Shown here in pieces: positions 1-9,013 of a DNA stretch of 64,000 bases (positions are counted from its first letter, which is position 1; every line of letters begins with the position of its first letter). This DNA is from Chitinophagaceae bacterium (GTDB lineage: Bacteria > Bacteroidota > Bacteroidia > Chitinophagales > Chitinophagaceae): NCBI GenBank assembly GCA_016713085.1, contig JADJPV010000001.1:806001-870000 (forward strand). Reading direction: 5' to 3'. A program made the position numbers and the translations under genes. The notes under the pieces were generated by a model. It was not told the DNA's origin, made no database searches, and saw only the letters and a list, made by a program, of their open reading frames with translations.

Positions 1-659
1 AAAGGAAAAACCGGCATCTTAATAGCAAAGGCAATAAAGAACGTCCAGAACAACCATCCCTGCTGTGCAGTTGTGAGCTTCACTTCATACAATGATTGCA
101 TGGAGAATGAAGCATCGGGTGTTTGATAGTAGAGATATAATAATCCAACCAGCATCAGTAAAGAGCCGATGAATGTATAAACAAAGAATTTAAAGGTTAC
201 AGCAATACGTTTATCGCCACCCCATTTAGAACATAAGAAGTAAACAGGAATCAACGCCAGTTCCCAGAAGAAGTAAAATAACAAACCATCTGCGGCGAGA
301 AACACTCCTAATAACCCTGCCTGTGTTAATAACATCAAACCATAAAAGATATTGGGTGATGCATATTTACTTTTCCATGTTGAAACAAAAATCAAAGGAT
401 ACGCTAAAACAGTAAGCAGACAAAGAACAGTACTTAAACCATCCATCTGCAAAGCAAATGATGAACCGAGTTGTGGCAGCCATTCTGCAGAAAATGTTTT
501 GCCGGCAGTATTATCAGCCGATAATAAACTAAAGCTCATTACCGCCAATGAAGCAAAAGCAATTACTAAACTCCATGCTTTTGACTGCTTTTCATCTTTA
601 AAGAAGAAAGCAGCTATGCCACCAATCAACGGAACCAATATCAACAATAATGCAATCAT
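1..659 (-). CDS. nuoM: NADH-quinone oxidoreductase subunit M, partial (N-terminal part)
   Basis: Proton-pumping, antiporter-like membrane subunit of complex I. Only the first 219 codons lie in the window; the gene continues beyond base 1. Reading from an ATG at 657-659 gives a hydrophobic protein beginning MIALLLILVPLIGG. It contains the conserved LLFYFFWELALIPVYFL helix, with the glutamate essential for proton pumping in this family, and then KWGGDKR. It follows nuoL by a short gap, in the standard L-M order, so nuoN is expected just outside the window. Truncated by the window edge only. Confidence 0.93.
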   Translation of the reverse strand, partial: MIALLLILVPLIGGIAAFFFKDEKQSKAWSLVIAFASLAVMSFSLLSADNTAGKTFSAEWLPQLGSSFALQMDGLSTVLCLLTVLAYPLIFVSTWKSKYASPNIFYGLMLLTQAGLLGVFLAADGLLFYFFWELALIPVYFLCSKWGGDKRIAVTFKFFVYTFIGSLLMLVGLLYLYYQTPDASFSMQSLYEVKLTTAQQGWLFWTFFIAFAIKMPVFP

Positions 660-723
660 AATACAGTTAATCTATAATCAGATAAATAAAGCAATCACAA
701 AAAGATGAGGATGCCCAGCACCA

Positions 724-2568
724 TCAGCAATATATAATTTCCACCTGCCCGCTTTGCAGCAAGCGTAACTGGCGGCTGCCCCATTGTACACTTTTTCCAA
801 CTCCATTCACCAATCCGTCAATACCGCTCTTTTCAATAACTCTGTTAAACACAGATGCCAATCCATTCAAAGGTTTACTGATAACAGTCTCATACAATTC
901 ATCCACATACCATTTATTGGCCAATAATTTTCCTAACCCCGCTGCATCTTCTGTTTCAGGTTTTTTGCTGAAACGGTTCAATGCATAAATAATAGCAATA
1001 GCAATCAACGTTAAGCTTACACCCAGCAACATATATTCTGTTGAATGCTCTAACTGATGTGCTTCTTTTAATTGTGTTGAAGCTTCAAATACAGGAGCAA
1101 GGTAATGTTCCAAACGATGAGCACCGGGTGCAAACAATTCAGGAATACCAACAAACCCTGCAACAGCAGCCAGCACAGCTAATACAATCAATGGAACAAC
1201 CATTGACCATGGACTTTCATGCAGATGATGTTCCTGTTCTTTTGTACCACGGAAACTTCCTCTGAAAGTCATGGCATATAAACGGAACATATAAAATGCT
1301 GTCATCAACGCACCGCCTAAACCAACCCAATACAAAATTGGATTGCTTGCATATGCATTTACTAATATTTCATCTTTTGAAAAGAACCCACTGAAAGGAG
1401 GAATGCCGGCTATAGCAATACAACCAACTAAGAAAGTCCAGTGTGTATGCGGAAGTTTCTTTGCCAGTCCACCCATTTTACGGATATCCTGTTCATGATG
1501 CATGGCATGAATCACCGAACCTGCACCAAGGAATAACAGGGCTTTGAAGAAAGCATGTGTCATTACATGAAATACAGCGCCTGTATAAGCACCCACACCC
1601 AAACCAAGAAACATATAACCCAACTGACTTACAGTTGAATAAGCCAGTACTTTTTTAATATCATTTTGTTTGATGGCAATTGTTGCAGCAAGGATTGCTG
1701 TTGCCAAACCAACTACCGCAACTACAGTTTGTGAAACAGGAGCCAGCGTATATAAAATATTACTGCGTGCAATCATGTAAATACCGGCAGTAACCATTGT
1801 TGCAGCATGAATCAATGCAGATACAGGAGTTGGGCCAGCCATCGCATCGGGTAACCATGTGTATAAAGGAATCTGGGCACTCTTACCAGTTGCACCAACA
1901 AATAATAACAATGTGATCACCGTTAATATTCCAACACCTGCACCCTGTGCCTGTGAAAACACTTCGGTATACGTTAATGAACCAAACTGCTGAATGATAA
2001 AGAACAAACCAAGTAAGAATCCAAGATCACCAATGCGGTTCATTACAAATGCTTTTCGTGCAGCATTACCATACTCTGTATTCTTAAACCAGTAACCGAT
2101 CAATAAATAAGAACAGAGACCAACCCCTTCCCATCCAATAAACATGATGAGATAATTTGATCCCAGCACCAGTAACAACATGCTGAACACAAACAAATTC
2201 AGGAAAGAAAAATAGCGTGCATAATGATGTGGTTCTTCTGCATTCATGTAAGAAGTAGAATACACATGAATCAAGAATCCAACACCAGTAATAATTAATA
2301 AGAACAGAACAGAAAGCTGATCAACCTGGAAGGCAAACGGAATATCTAATCCTGCCACATTGATAAACTCAAACAGGTTCACCGTAACTGCAGTAAAATC
2401 TTCAGCCCTCGTTTCATTAAAGATCAAAAGACTTATAATGAACGATGCAAGAATTACTCCGCTGCCAATAATGCCGCTGAGCGATTTACTCAAAGACTTT
2501 CGTCCAAGGCCATTGATCAGGAAACCAATCAAGGGAAACAACGGAACTAAATAAACCAATTTACTCAT
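724..2568 (-). CDS. nuoL: NADH-quinone oxidoreductase subunit L (C-terminal frameshift)
   Basis: Large antiporter-like proton-pumping subunit of complex I in the inner membrane. The 614 residues are dominated by transmembrane helices. Family blocks are visible: FIGWEGVGLCSYLLIGYW, LPDAMAGPTPVSALIHAATM and an HVMTHAFFKALLFLGAG segment. As written, the frame ends QSGQVEIIYC and stops at 724. One extra G near 741-742 would give QSGQVGNYILLMVLGILIFL, the usual hydrophobic NuoL end, with a stop at 695-697 and 624 residues. I infer a one-base deletion, probably a sequencing error. It lies between nuoK and nuoM. Confidence 0.95.
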   Translation of the reverse strand: MSKLVYLVPLFPLIGFLINGLGRKSLSKSLSGIIGSGVILASFIISLLIFNETRAEDFTAVTVNLFEFINVAGLDIPFAFQVDQLSVLFLLIITGVGFLIHVYSTSYMNAEEPHHYARYFSFLNLFVFSMLLLVLGSNYLIMFIGWEGVGLCSYLLIGYWFKNTEYGNAARKAFVMNRIGDLGFLLGLFFIIQQFGSLTYTEVFSQAQGAGVGILTVITLLLFVGATGKSAQIPLYTWLPDAMAGPTPVSALIHAATMVTAGIYMIARSNILYTLAPVSQTVVAVVGLATAILAATIAIKQNDIKKVLAYSTVSQLGYMFLGLGVGAYTGAVFHVMTHAFFKALLFLGAGSVIHAMHHEQDIRKMGGLAKKLPHTHWTFLVGCIAIAGIPPFSGFFSKDEILVNAYASNPILYWVGLGGALMTAFYMFRLYAMTFRGSFRGTKEQEHHLHESPWSMVVPLIVLAVLAAVAGFVGIPELFAPGAHRLEHYLAPVFEASTQLKEAHQLEHSTEYMLLGVSLTLIAIAIIYALNRFSKKPETEDAAGLGKLLANKWYVDELYETVISKPLNGLASVFNRVIEKSGIDGLVNGVGKSVQWGSRQLRLLQSGQVEIIYC

Positions 2569-2618
2569 AAGACTGTATTCTGTACTAATTACTACCGGCT
2601 AATGATTACCGGCTGCTC

Positions 2619-2954
2619 TTAGTGTTTTAATCTGTTCAAAAAGTTTATATCCACACTGTGAATATTCCTGTACATCATTACAATAATGGCAAGGCCCACA
2701 CTTACTTCAGCAGCTGCCACCACCATAATAAAAAATACAAAAAGCTGTGCTTCTGTTCCTACCGGTGATGCCGGATTCAATGCAACCACATTTGCATAAT
2801 GCATTTTTGAAAATGCCACCAGTAACAGGTTCACTGCATTCAGCATTAATTCCACACACATGAAAATGATAATGGCATTACGGCGTGTTAACACACCGGC
2901 AACACCAATACTGAACAAAGCAACAGCAAGAATGATATAATAATTTATCGGCAT
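2619..2954 (-). CDS. nuoK: NADH-quinone oxidoreductase subunit K
   Basis: Small three-helix proton-channel subunit of complex I. The 111 residues match the family's usual length of about 100-110. The second helix carries the conserved glutamate in IFMCVELMLNAVNLLLV, and the third helix carries a glutamate in VVAAAEVSVGLAIIV. It lies between nuoJ and nuoL on the same strand, as in most nuo operons. The gap to nuoJ (2955-3059) holds only AT-rich direct repeats. Confidence 0.95.
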   Translation of the reverse strand: MPINYYIILAVALFSIGVAGVLTRRNAIIIFMCVELMLNAVNLLLVAFSKMHYANVVALNPASPVGTEAQLFVFFIMVVAAAEVSVGLAIIVMMYRNIHSVDINFLNRLKH

Positions 2955-3059
2955 AATATTCCAATTTGGAAATTTTTCAATTTGGAAATTTGGAAATGAG
3001 TTTCAATTCAAACTGCCTGTTCATTTTCAAATCTTCAAATTTTCAAATCAGTTAATTTC
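2955..3059. repeat. AT-rich direct repeats in the nuoJ-nuoK gap
   Basis: Short tandem-like units of the type TTTGGAAATTT and TTTTCAAATCTTCAAA fill this gap. Similar units recur in the nuoA-nuoB gap (12210-12310) and near 11575-11602, where both gaps share ATCAGCACATTT followed by CAAATT. No reading frame or clear promoter is visible. They look like slippage-prone spacer DNA specific to this lineage; a function is not evident. Confidence 0.5.
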
Positions 3060-3563
3060 TTAATCTCCTTTCTTCCCAATCACCACAGCCCCAACCATCG
3101 CACTTAAAAACAACACACTGCTTATTTCAAACGGTAATACATAATCAGTAAACAAAACCTTACCGAGTAAATGAATCAATCCTGTTTCGCCACCCATATT
3201 TACCTGCTGTGTCTGCAACGCTTCTGTTTGGCGGATAGCTGCAACAAACACGAGCATTAAACTTCCTCCTGCAATGGCTCCTGCTATTTTTGACCATTGA
3301 TTTTTCTGCGGTTCGTTGTTTGCATTCAGGTTCATAAGCATGATTACAAACAGGAACAGCACCATGATAGCACCTGCATAAACAATGATGTTTACAATTG
3401 CCAGGAACTGCGCATTCAGTAAAATATAATGACCGGAAATAGCAAAGAATACAACAATCAGCCACAGCACACTGTACACAGGGTTTTTGCTGGTAACCAT
3501 CATCAATGCTGCGCCAAGTGCCATAGCACTCAGGAACCAGAATAGAATTTCAGTAATACTCAT
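3060..3563 (-). CDS. nuoJ: NADH-quinone oxidoreductase subunit J
   Basis: Membrane subunit of the complex I proton-translocation module. The 167 residues carry five predicted membrane segments, and the family signature IVNIIVYAGAIMVLFLFVIM is at about residues 56-75. A hydrophilic loop follows (NLNANNEPQKNQW). The start lies 2 bases after the nuoI stop, so the two are probably translationally coupled. Length is typical for Bacteroidota. Confidence 0.95.
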   Translation of the reverse strand: MSITEILFWFLSAMALGAALMMVTSKNPVYSVLWLIVVFFAISGHYILLNAQFLAIVNIIVYAGAIMVLFLFVIMLMNLNANNEPQKNQWSKIAGAIAGGSLMLVFVAAIRQTEALQTQQVNMGGETGLIHLLGKVLFTDYVLPFEISSVLFLSAMVGAVVIGKKGD

Positions 3564-3565
3564 AA

Positions 3566-4132
3566 TTAAGCAGTCTCTTGTTTAGCTTTCGCTTTACGTT
3601 CATCAATCAAACCTTTTGCTTTGGCAAATGCTTCCGGGTCATCTTTCGGATGAGGGATCACCAGGTTTTCTTTACCATAGATAAAACTCTTCCTGCTGTA
3701 ATTGGCAGGTGCAAAAGTTTCCGTTAAATAAATCGCATCCTTCGGACAGGCATCTTCACAAAATCCGCAAAAAATACAACGCAGCATATTGATCTCATAC
3801 TTTGCTGCATATTTTTCTTCACGATATAAATTTTCTTCGCCGGGTAAACGTTCTGCTGCATCCATTGTAATGGCTTCTGCCGGACAGGCAACTGCACACA
3901 ATCCACAGGCCGTACAATTTTCACGACCCTCTTCATCACGGTTTAGAATATGCAAACCACGGAACACAGGACTGAATGGTCTTGTCTGCTCGGGGTACTG
4001 AATCGTTACTTTCTTTTTGAAAATATGCGAAAACGTAATCCCCATCCCTTTCAGGATAGCAGGCAGATATATCCTCTCCAGCAGGTTCATTGGTCTGCGA
4101 TCTACCGGTTTTGCTCTGTTTGTTAATTGCAT
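3566..4132 (-). CDS. nuoI: NADH-quinone oxidoreductase subunit I (2x[4Fe-4S])
   Basis: Ferredoxin-like subunit that carries two [4Fe-4S] clusters (N6a/N6b) in the peripheral arm of complex I. Two complete CxxCxxCxxxCP motifs are visible: CTACGLCAVACP at about residues 78-89 and CIFCGFCEDACP at about 117-128. The 188-residue length is normal, with a lysine/glutamate-rich tail. A 216-base gap with hairpin repeats separates it from nuoH, unusually long for this operon. Confidence 0.96.
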   Translation of the reverse strand: MQLTNRAKPVDRRPMNLLERIYLPAILKGMGITFSHIFKKKVTIQYPEQTRPFSPVFRGLHILNRDEEGRENCTACGLCAVACPAEAITMDAAERLPGEENLYREEKYAAKYEINMLRCIFCGFCEDACPKDAIYLTETFAPANYSRKSFIYGKENLVIPHPKDDPEAFAKAKGLIDERKAKAKQETA

Positions 4133-4154
4133 TTACGTTTATTAAAAATTAAAC

Positions 4155-4335
4155 TCAGGCCTCACCCTCCTTCTCCCTCTCCTTCAGAGAGGGAGCGGTG
4201 CTGCATATCTTTTTCAAAACAATCTCTGCCACTTCATCTTCATTATTCTAATCATCACATTTCAACCACACTGTATATAATCAATCTCTTCTAAAAGCTG
4301 GCCCTGTGCCTTGCTATTCTCCCCCTTCGGGGGAG
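4155..4335. repeat. Dispersed hairpin repeats between nuoH and nuoI
   Basis: Two short palindromes are visible: CTCCCTCT-ccttcag-AGAGGGAG at 4173-4195 and CTCCCCC-ttc-GGGGGAG at 4319-4335. The segment around the first one, starting GGCCTCACCCTCC near 4158, recurs in inverted orientation at 36283-36320. That marks it as a copy of a dispersed repeat, not a nuo-specific terminator. The second lies 14 bases beyond the nuoH stop and might still attenuate transcription. No coding capacity is seen in the gap. Confidence 0.6.
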
Positions 4336-4348
4336 TTAGAGGGAGCCT

Positions 4349-5404
4349 CTATTTCTTCAACAATATCACCACTGCTGTTACCAGCATGTTAAACAATGAA
4401 AGTGGAATCAATGATTTCCATCCTAAATTCATTAACTGATCATAACGGAATCTTGGAATGGTCCAGCGAACCCACATGAAAAAGAAAATGAAAAACACAA
4501 TCTTGGCAAACAAAGCCAGTGCCCCAAGTGCAGCCATTGTGTTCATTGAAAAACCCCAAGCACTTTCATCATAAAAAGGAATGATATCATAACCGCCAAA
4601 ATATAATGTCGCCATGATGGCACTGCTGATGAACATATTGATGTACTCAGCAAACAAATAGAACCCAAGCTTCATACTTGAATATTCAGAATGGTATCCT
4701 CCAATCAATTCATTTTCTGCTTCAGCTAAATCGAATGGTGTACGGTTACATTCAGCAAAGGCACAAATTAAAAAGATCAGGAAACCAAGTGGCTGTACAA
4801 AAAAGTTCCACCATCCATCCTGTTGCTGCTTCACCATTTCACCCAAACTCAATGTGCCGGTTGTCATGAGTAATGCAATCAATGCAATACCCATTGCCAG
4901 TTCATAAGAAATGATTTGTGATGCTGCACGCAAACCACCCATCAGAGAAAACTTATTATTACTCGCCCAGGCACCAATCATAATTCCATATACACCTAAA
5001 CTCACCACACCAAATACAAACAGGATTCCAATATTTACATCGGCTATCTGCAGTGAAATAGTACGGCCGAATAATTCAACCTGGTTACCCCATGGAATAA
5101 CAGCACCGGTTAACATGGCTGTGAACATCGCCATAGAAGGACCTAAAATAAATAACCATTTGTTGGCTGCATTCGGAATGATTTCTTCTTTCATGAATAA
5201 TTTCAAACCATCAGCCAGTGGCTGAAACAAACCAAGAGGACCGGCACGGTTTGGTCCCAAACGATCCTGGATAAATGCCGCAATTTTCCGTTCACCCCAT
5301 GTCGCATACATTGCCACAACAAGGGAAACAGTAATGATGAAAGCAATGAAAATCACTTTCTCCAGTACCAATGCCCCGTCAACAGTTAATAAAAACGTAT
5401 TCAT
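4349..5404 (-). CDS. nuoH: NADH-quinone oxidoreductase subunit H
   Basis: Membrane subunit that, with NuoB/NuoD, forms the quinone chamber of complex I. The 351 residues contain the classic conserved loops: QDRLGPNRAGPLGLFQPL at about residues 42-59 and FDLAEAENELIGGYHSEYSS at about 225-244. A VRWTIPRFRYDQLM block follows near the C-terminus. Its ATG at 5402-5404 overlaps the nuoG stop by one base (TAATG), indicating coupled translation. Confidence 0.97.
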   Translation of the reverse strand: MNTFLLTVDGALVLEKVIFIAFIITVSLVVAMYATWGERKIAAFIQDRLGPNRAGPLGLFQPLADGLKLFMKEEIIPNAANKWLFILGPSMAMFTAMLTGAVIPWGNQVELFGRTISLQIADVNIGILFVFGVVSLGVYGIMIGAWASNNKFSLMGGLRAASQIISYELAMGIALIALLMTTGTLSLGEMVKQQQDGWWNFFVQPLGFLIFLICAFAECNRTPFDLAEAENELIGGYHSEYSSMKLGFYLFAEYINMFISSAIMATLYFGGYDIIPFYDESAWGFSMNTMAALGALALFAKIVFFIFFFMWVRWTIPRFRYDQLMNLGWKSLIPLSLFNMLVTAVVILLKK

Positions 5405-6516
5405 TAATTTCCTTTCTTGAGTTGTTTAAACACTTGTGATGTAGCAGGTCCCTTTAATTCACTCAAGTCTACCTGGTTTACTTCACTGATATCTTTAATG
5501 TTCATCAATAACTTCGGATCTCTGCCACCCATTACTTTCTTAATGGTTTCATTCGGCTTCACTCCATGTTCATAATGCCCCTGTGCAATTACTGAGTGAC
5601 GGTTTACATGTGATGGCCCTTCAATTACCCAGTCGCCGGCTTTCTTACGTTCAAAGCGGCAGGTATTACAGATCCAGCCCGGCTTTCCGGTTGTTGTATC
5701 TTTTACTTCACCCCACTCATCTTTACGTGCTGTAACACGGAGCACTTCATCACCACGCATCCACAACTGTACTTCACCGCTGCACTTGTCACAATTGCAA
5801 TGTGCATCAACCGGCTTGGTAAACCATACACGGTTTTTGAAACGGAAGGTTTTATCTGTTAATGCTCCAACCGGACAAACATCAATGACATTTCCAATGA
5901 AATCATTGTCCAGACTCTTTTCAATATAAGTTGCAATTTCAGAATGATCGCCACGCATCAGGATACCATGTTTGCGTTCATTGCAAATCTGGTCAGCCAC
6001 ATATACACAACGGTAACATAAAATGCATCGTGTCATGTGCAACTGAATGTATGGACCTATATTATGCTTCTCAAATGTTCTTCTTTTAAATTCGTAGCGG
6101 CTTGCACCTTTACCATGTTCGTAACTCAAATCCTGCAAATGACATTCACCTGCCTGGTCACAAATCGGGCAATCGAGCGGATGATTGATCAATAAAAATT
6201 CAACCACACCATTTCTTGCATCCATCACACGGTCGCTGGTAATATTCTTCACAACCATTCCGTCCATTACAGTTGTTCGGCAACTGGCAACAAGTTTCGG
6301 CATTGGTCTTGGATCGGCAGTTGAACCTGCAGCTACTTCAACTAAACAGGTACGGCATTTGCCACCACTGTCTTTCAGTTTGCTGTAATAGCACATTGCA
6401 GGAGGAGCCACCTCACCACCAATTGAACGGGCGGCATTCAGGATCGTAGTTCCCGGTTCAACTTCAACGGTAATGTTGTCGATCGTTACCTTAAATAATT
6501 TAACTGCTTCCGCCAT
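5404..6516 (-). CDS. nuoG: NADH-quinone oxidoreductase subunit G, short form
   Basis: Electron-transfer subunit of the NADH module. The N-terminal 2Fe-2S ferredoxin domain shows CYYSKLKDSGGKCRTC. It is followed by the His/Cys 4Fe-4S site in HPLDCPICDQAGECHLQD and the cysteines of CILCYRCVYVADQIC at about residues 160-180. Cysteine pairs CNCDKC and CNTC follow. At 370 residues the protein lacks the large molybdopterin-like C-terminal domain of proteobacterial NuoG; short forms are common in Bacteroidota. It starts a few bases after nuoF. Confidence 0.94.
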   Translation of the reverse strand: MAEAVKLFKVTIDNITVEVEPGTTILNAARSIGGEVAPPAMCYYSKLKDSGGKCRTCLVEVAAGSTADPRPMPKLVASCRTTVMDGMVVKNITSDRVMDARNGVVEFLLINHPLDCPICDQAGECHLQDLSYEHGKGASRYEFKRRTFEKHNIGPYIQLHMTRCILCYRCVYVADQICNERKHGILMRGDHSEIATYIEKSLDNDFIGNVIDVCPVGALTDKTFRFKNRVWFTKPVDAHCNCDKCSGEVQLWMRGDEVLRVTARKDEWGEVKDTTTGKPGWICNTCRFERKKAGDWVIEGPSHVNRHSVIAQGHYEHGVKPNETIKKVMGGRDPKLLMNIKDISEVNQVDLSELKGPATSQVFKQLKKGN

Positions 6517-6529
6517 CTGATATATTTCT

Positions 6530-7887
6530 TTATGCTGTTGTTACAACTTCTAACGGTCTTGCATAATTTGCTAAACCATAATTTCTTGTTACTGCTTCAC
6601 TGGCATTTGTTACATGCCATTCAAACTCATCACGGAAATGACGGATCGCTGCTGCCACCGGCCATGCTGCTGCATCACCCAACGGACAAATTGTATTGCC
6701 TTCGATCTTGCGTTGAATATCCCATAACAGATCAATATCACTCATCTTTCCTTTTCCAGTTTCAATATTCAGCAGAATTTTTCCATCCAGCCGGTTCCTT
6801 CACGGCATGGTGAACATTGTCCGCAGCTTTCATGACGGTAAAATCTTGCTAATGTATATGTATTCTTCACCACACACTGATCTTCATCCAACACAATAAA
6901 ACCACCACTTCCCATCATACTTCCTGTTGCAAATCCACCATCACTTAAACTTTCATAGGTCATCATTCTTGTTTCACCCTTTGCTGTTTTCAGCAACAGG
7001 TTGGCAGGAAGAATGGGAACAGATGAACCACCGGGAATACATGCTTTCAGTTTTTTCCCTTTGGCAATACCACCGCAATATTCATCACTGTATAAAAATT
7101 CTTCAACAGAAATACTCATTTCAATTTCATACACACCGGGCTTTGCAATATTGCCGCAGGCTGAAATCAATTTTGTTCCGGTTGACTTACCTGTACCAAT
7201 TTTGGAATATTCATCGCCGCCTTCATTTACAATCGGCACAACTGCTGCAATTGTTTCTACATTATTTACAACAGTCGGGCAACCCCACAAACCTTTTACT
7301 GCAGGGAACGGAGGTTTCAAACGTGGATTGCCACGCTTCCCTTCCAGTGATTCAAGCAAGGCTGTTTCTTCACCACAGATATAGGCACCGGCACCTGGTT
7401 GTACAAAAATGTCGCAGTCAAACCCACTGCCTAAAATATTTTTCCCGAGCATACCGGCATTGCGTGCTTCCTGGATTGCCTGTTCTAAAATTTCTTTCAC
7501 CCACCAGTATTCACCACGGATATAGATATAAGAACGGTTGCTGCCCAATGCATAAGAAGCACAGATCATTCCTTCAATTAATAAATGCGGAATAAACTCC
7601 ATGAGGTAACGATCCTTGAATGTGCCGGGTTCACTTTCATCAGCATTCACAACTAAGTAACGGGGAACACCTTCAGGTTTTGCAAGAAAACTCCATTTCA
7701 TACCGGCAGGAAAACCTGCGCCACCACGACCACGCAATCCACTCTTCTTCACTTCTTCTGTAATTGCTTCGGGCGACATTGTCTTTAATGCTTTCTCCAC
7801 GCTGCGGTAACCACCTTCACGGCGATATACATCATAATGCCTGATGCCTTCAATATGTGCTTTGTCTAAAAGTAATTTTCTTCCCAT
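6530..7887 (-). CDS. nuoF: NADH-quinone oxidoreductase subunit F (one-base frameshift near the C-terminus)
   Basis: NADH- and FMN-binding subunit where electrons enter complex I. Visible motifs are GRGGAGFPAGMKWSF (NADH/FMN loop, about residue 52), GAGAYICGEETALLESLEG (FMN site) and SCGQCSPCREGTGW (4Fe-4S N3 ligands). The frame stops at 6769 after WMEKFC. The rest, beginning MSDIDLLWDIQRKIEGNTIC, continues in another frame to 6530. Extending the T-run at 6778-6782 from five to six restores WMEKILLNIETGKGKMSDID and a 452-residue protein of normal length. I infer a homopolymer deletion, since the gene is needed for the surrounding operon to work. Confidence 0.93.
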
Positions 7888-7977
7888 GTATATTCAGCTT
7901 TCAGCTATTAGCTTTTATTTTGTTTCCAGCTTTTACATCGTTTTTCATCTGCATTGGCGTCGCACTCTTGTACAACA

Positions 7978-8217
7978 TCAACCTTTCTCATCAATCTCCT
8001 TCGCTTCTGCTTCTTGTCCGGTTGTCTTATCACCAAACCATTCCGGTCTGAATCGAAACAGGTTACGGAAGATCAATGATGCAAGTATCAGCGCCATACC
8101 AACATACATAAATGGTTTCATTGCTTCTTTGTTATTACTCATAAAATAAAACCCTGCTATCACTAATGCTGATGTTGAAAAAACAAAACTGATAATCCTT
8201 GCTGTTTTTATACTCAT
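7978..8217 (-). CDS. Small two-helix membrane protein, paralogue of the 9014-9235 gene
   Basis: Unrecognised 79-residue protein. Two hydrophobic stretches (IISFVFSTSALVIAGFYFM and FMYVGMALILASLIF) are joined by a short NNKEAMKP loop. They are followed by RNLFRFRPEWF and an acidic tail. It aligns along its length with the 73-residue product of 9014-9235 (shared pattern MRP-L-VG---A--SLI-RNL-RF-PE-F). It sits between nuoE and nuoF within the operon, next to the AT-rich gene 8246-8842. A complex I accessory role is possible only by context. Confidence 0.8.
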   Translation of the reverse strand: MSIKTARIISFVFSTSALVIAGFYFMSNNKEAMKPFMYVGMALILASLIFRNLFRFRPEWFGDKTTGQEAEAKEIDEKG

Positions 8218-8245
8218 TTTACCTCAATTATCAATTATTTTAACA

Positions 8246-8842
8246 TTACACTTTTGCTTTATTATATGCCCTAACAAAACTTAATACATCCTCCCAATTA
8301 TCCTGTGAAAGACCTTCAACAACATTTGGTTCACCAGGAAATAATTCTTCCAGCTTCCTTCTTTTTTTATCTCTATTATCTGACAATGGCTCTAAAACTT
8401 CCGAACCCTGTTTTTTAATAAGTATGGTTTCAATTATAACTGGATAAGGTGTGGGTTGAGGATTCGTAAATTTTATATAATGGATATATAAACTAATCTT
8501 CCCATCTTCGAAAATTCTTATAAAATCTGATTCCATGCTTATATTCCATAGCTGCACCCTTACTTTAATATCCTGAGTACATTTAATAAAGTGAATATTT
8601 GATCCTATAAAAAATTCCTTTACCTCACTCTTATCTAATTTTTTATTTCTTGAGTCTAATGTTTTTTTATAAACAAGCCGTGAGTTAGTGCCTTGCTTAT
8701 ACTTTATAAACCCTTCAACTTTTTCACCATTATTGTTTACATAGTACCCTCTTAAGAATATATCCTCATAATCTTGCCCATAACAATTTAATGACAAAAC
8801 CGAAATAATAACAAAAAGCAATTTTATCTTCGATATTTTCAT
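8246..8842 (-). CDS. Hypothetical secreted protein inserted in the nuo operon
   Basis: 198 residues, function not recognised. It begins with a signal peptide (KIKLLFVIISVLSLNCYGQ), then FLRGYYVNNNGEKVEGFIKYKQG. The last part recalls secreted Bacteroidota proteins that describe a surface with a 'GYIV..NG' start, but I cannot name a family. The tail is charged. Base composition is clearly more AT-rich than nuoE and nuoF on either side. Three hairpins lie just upstream (8879-9001). Together these suggest a later insertion between the two small paralogous membrane genes. Confidence 0.75.
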   Translation of the reverse strand: MKISKIKLLFVIISVLSLNCYGQDYEDIFLRGYYVNNNGEKVEGFIKYKQGTNSRLVYKKTLDSRNKKLDKSEVKEFFIGSNIHFIKCTQDIKVRVQLWNISMESDFIRIFEDGKISLYIHYIKFTNPQPTPYPVIIETILIKKQGSEVLEPLSDNRDKKRRKLEELFPGEPNVVEGLSQDNWEDVLSFVRAYNKAKV

Positions 8843-8878
8843 CAGAAATCATTTCAATGATTAACAATTCAACTTGCT

Positions 8879-9001
8879 CTACGAAGTCTCCAGACTTCGT
8901 AGTTCTATGCTAAAACGTCTCTTGACTTTTCTTCCATCTTCTTTGCATATCCTGTCGCAGACAGGATGCATAACTCTTCAAAGTCCGGAGACTTTGAAGA
9001 G
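8879..9001. repeat. Cluster of three perfect hairpins (REP-like)
   Basis: Three palindromes follow one another: CTACGAAGTCT-CC-AGACTTCGTAG at 8879-8902, ATCCTGTC-GCA-GACAGGAT at 8949-8967, and CTCTTCAAAGTC-CGGA-GACTTTGAAGAG at 8974-9001. The first and third share an AAGTC...GACTT core. They fill the gap between two operon genes, and none is followed by a T-tract on the transcribed minus strand. They resemble REP/BIME-type elements more than terminators. No matching transposase gene is present in the window. Confidence 0.65.
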
Positions 9002-9013
9002 CGGTTTTATAAA

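Noticed and set aside
3160..3465. Minus-strand frame of 101 codons inside nuoJ
   Set aside because: Shadow of nuoJ in another frame; cysteine-rich and without family signal.
6927..7595. Plus-strand open frame of 222 codons
   Set aside because: It is the reverse of nuoF, rich in His/Leu/Gln from antisense reading, with no family signal.
8879..9001. CRISPR array
   Set aside because: Hairpins differ in sequence and spacing; no regular direct repeats or cas genes are present anywhere in the window.
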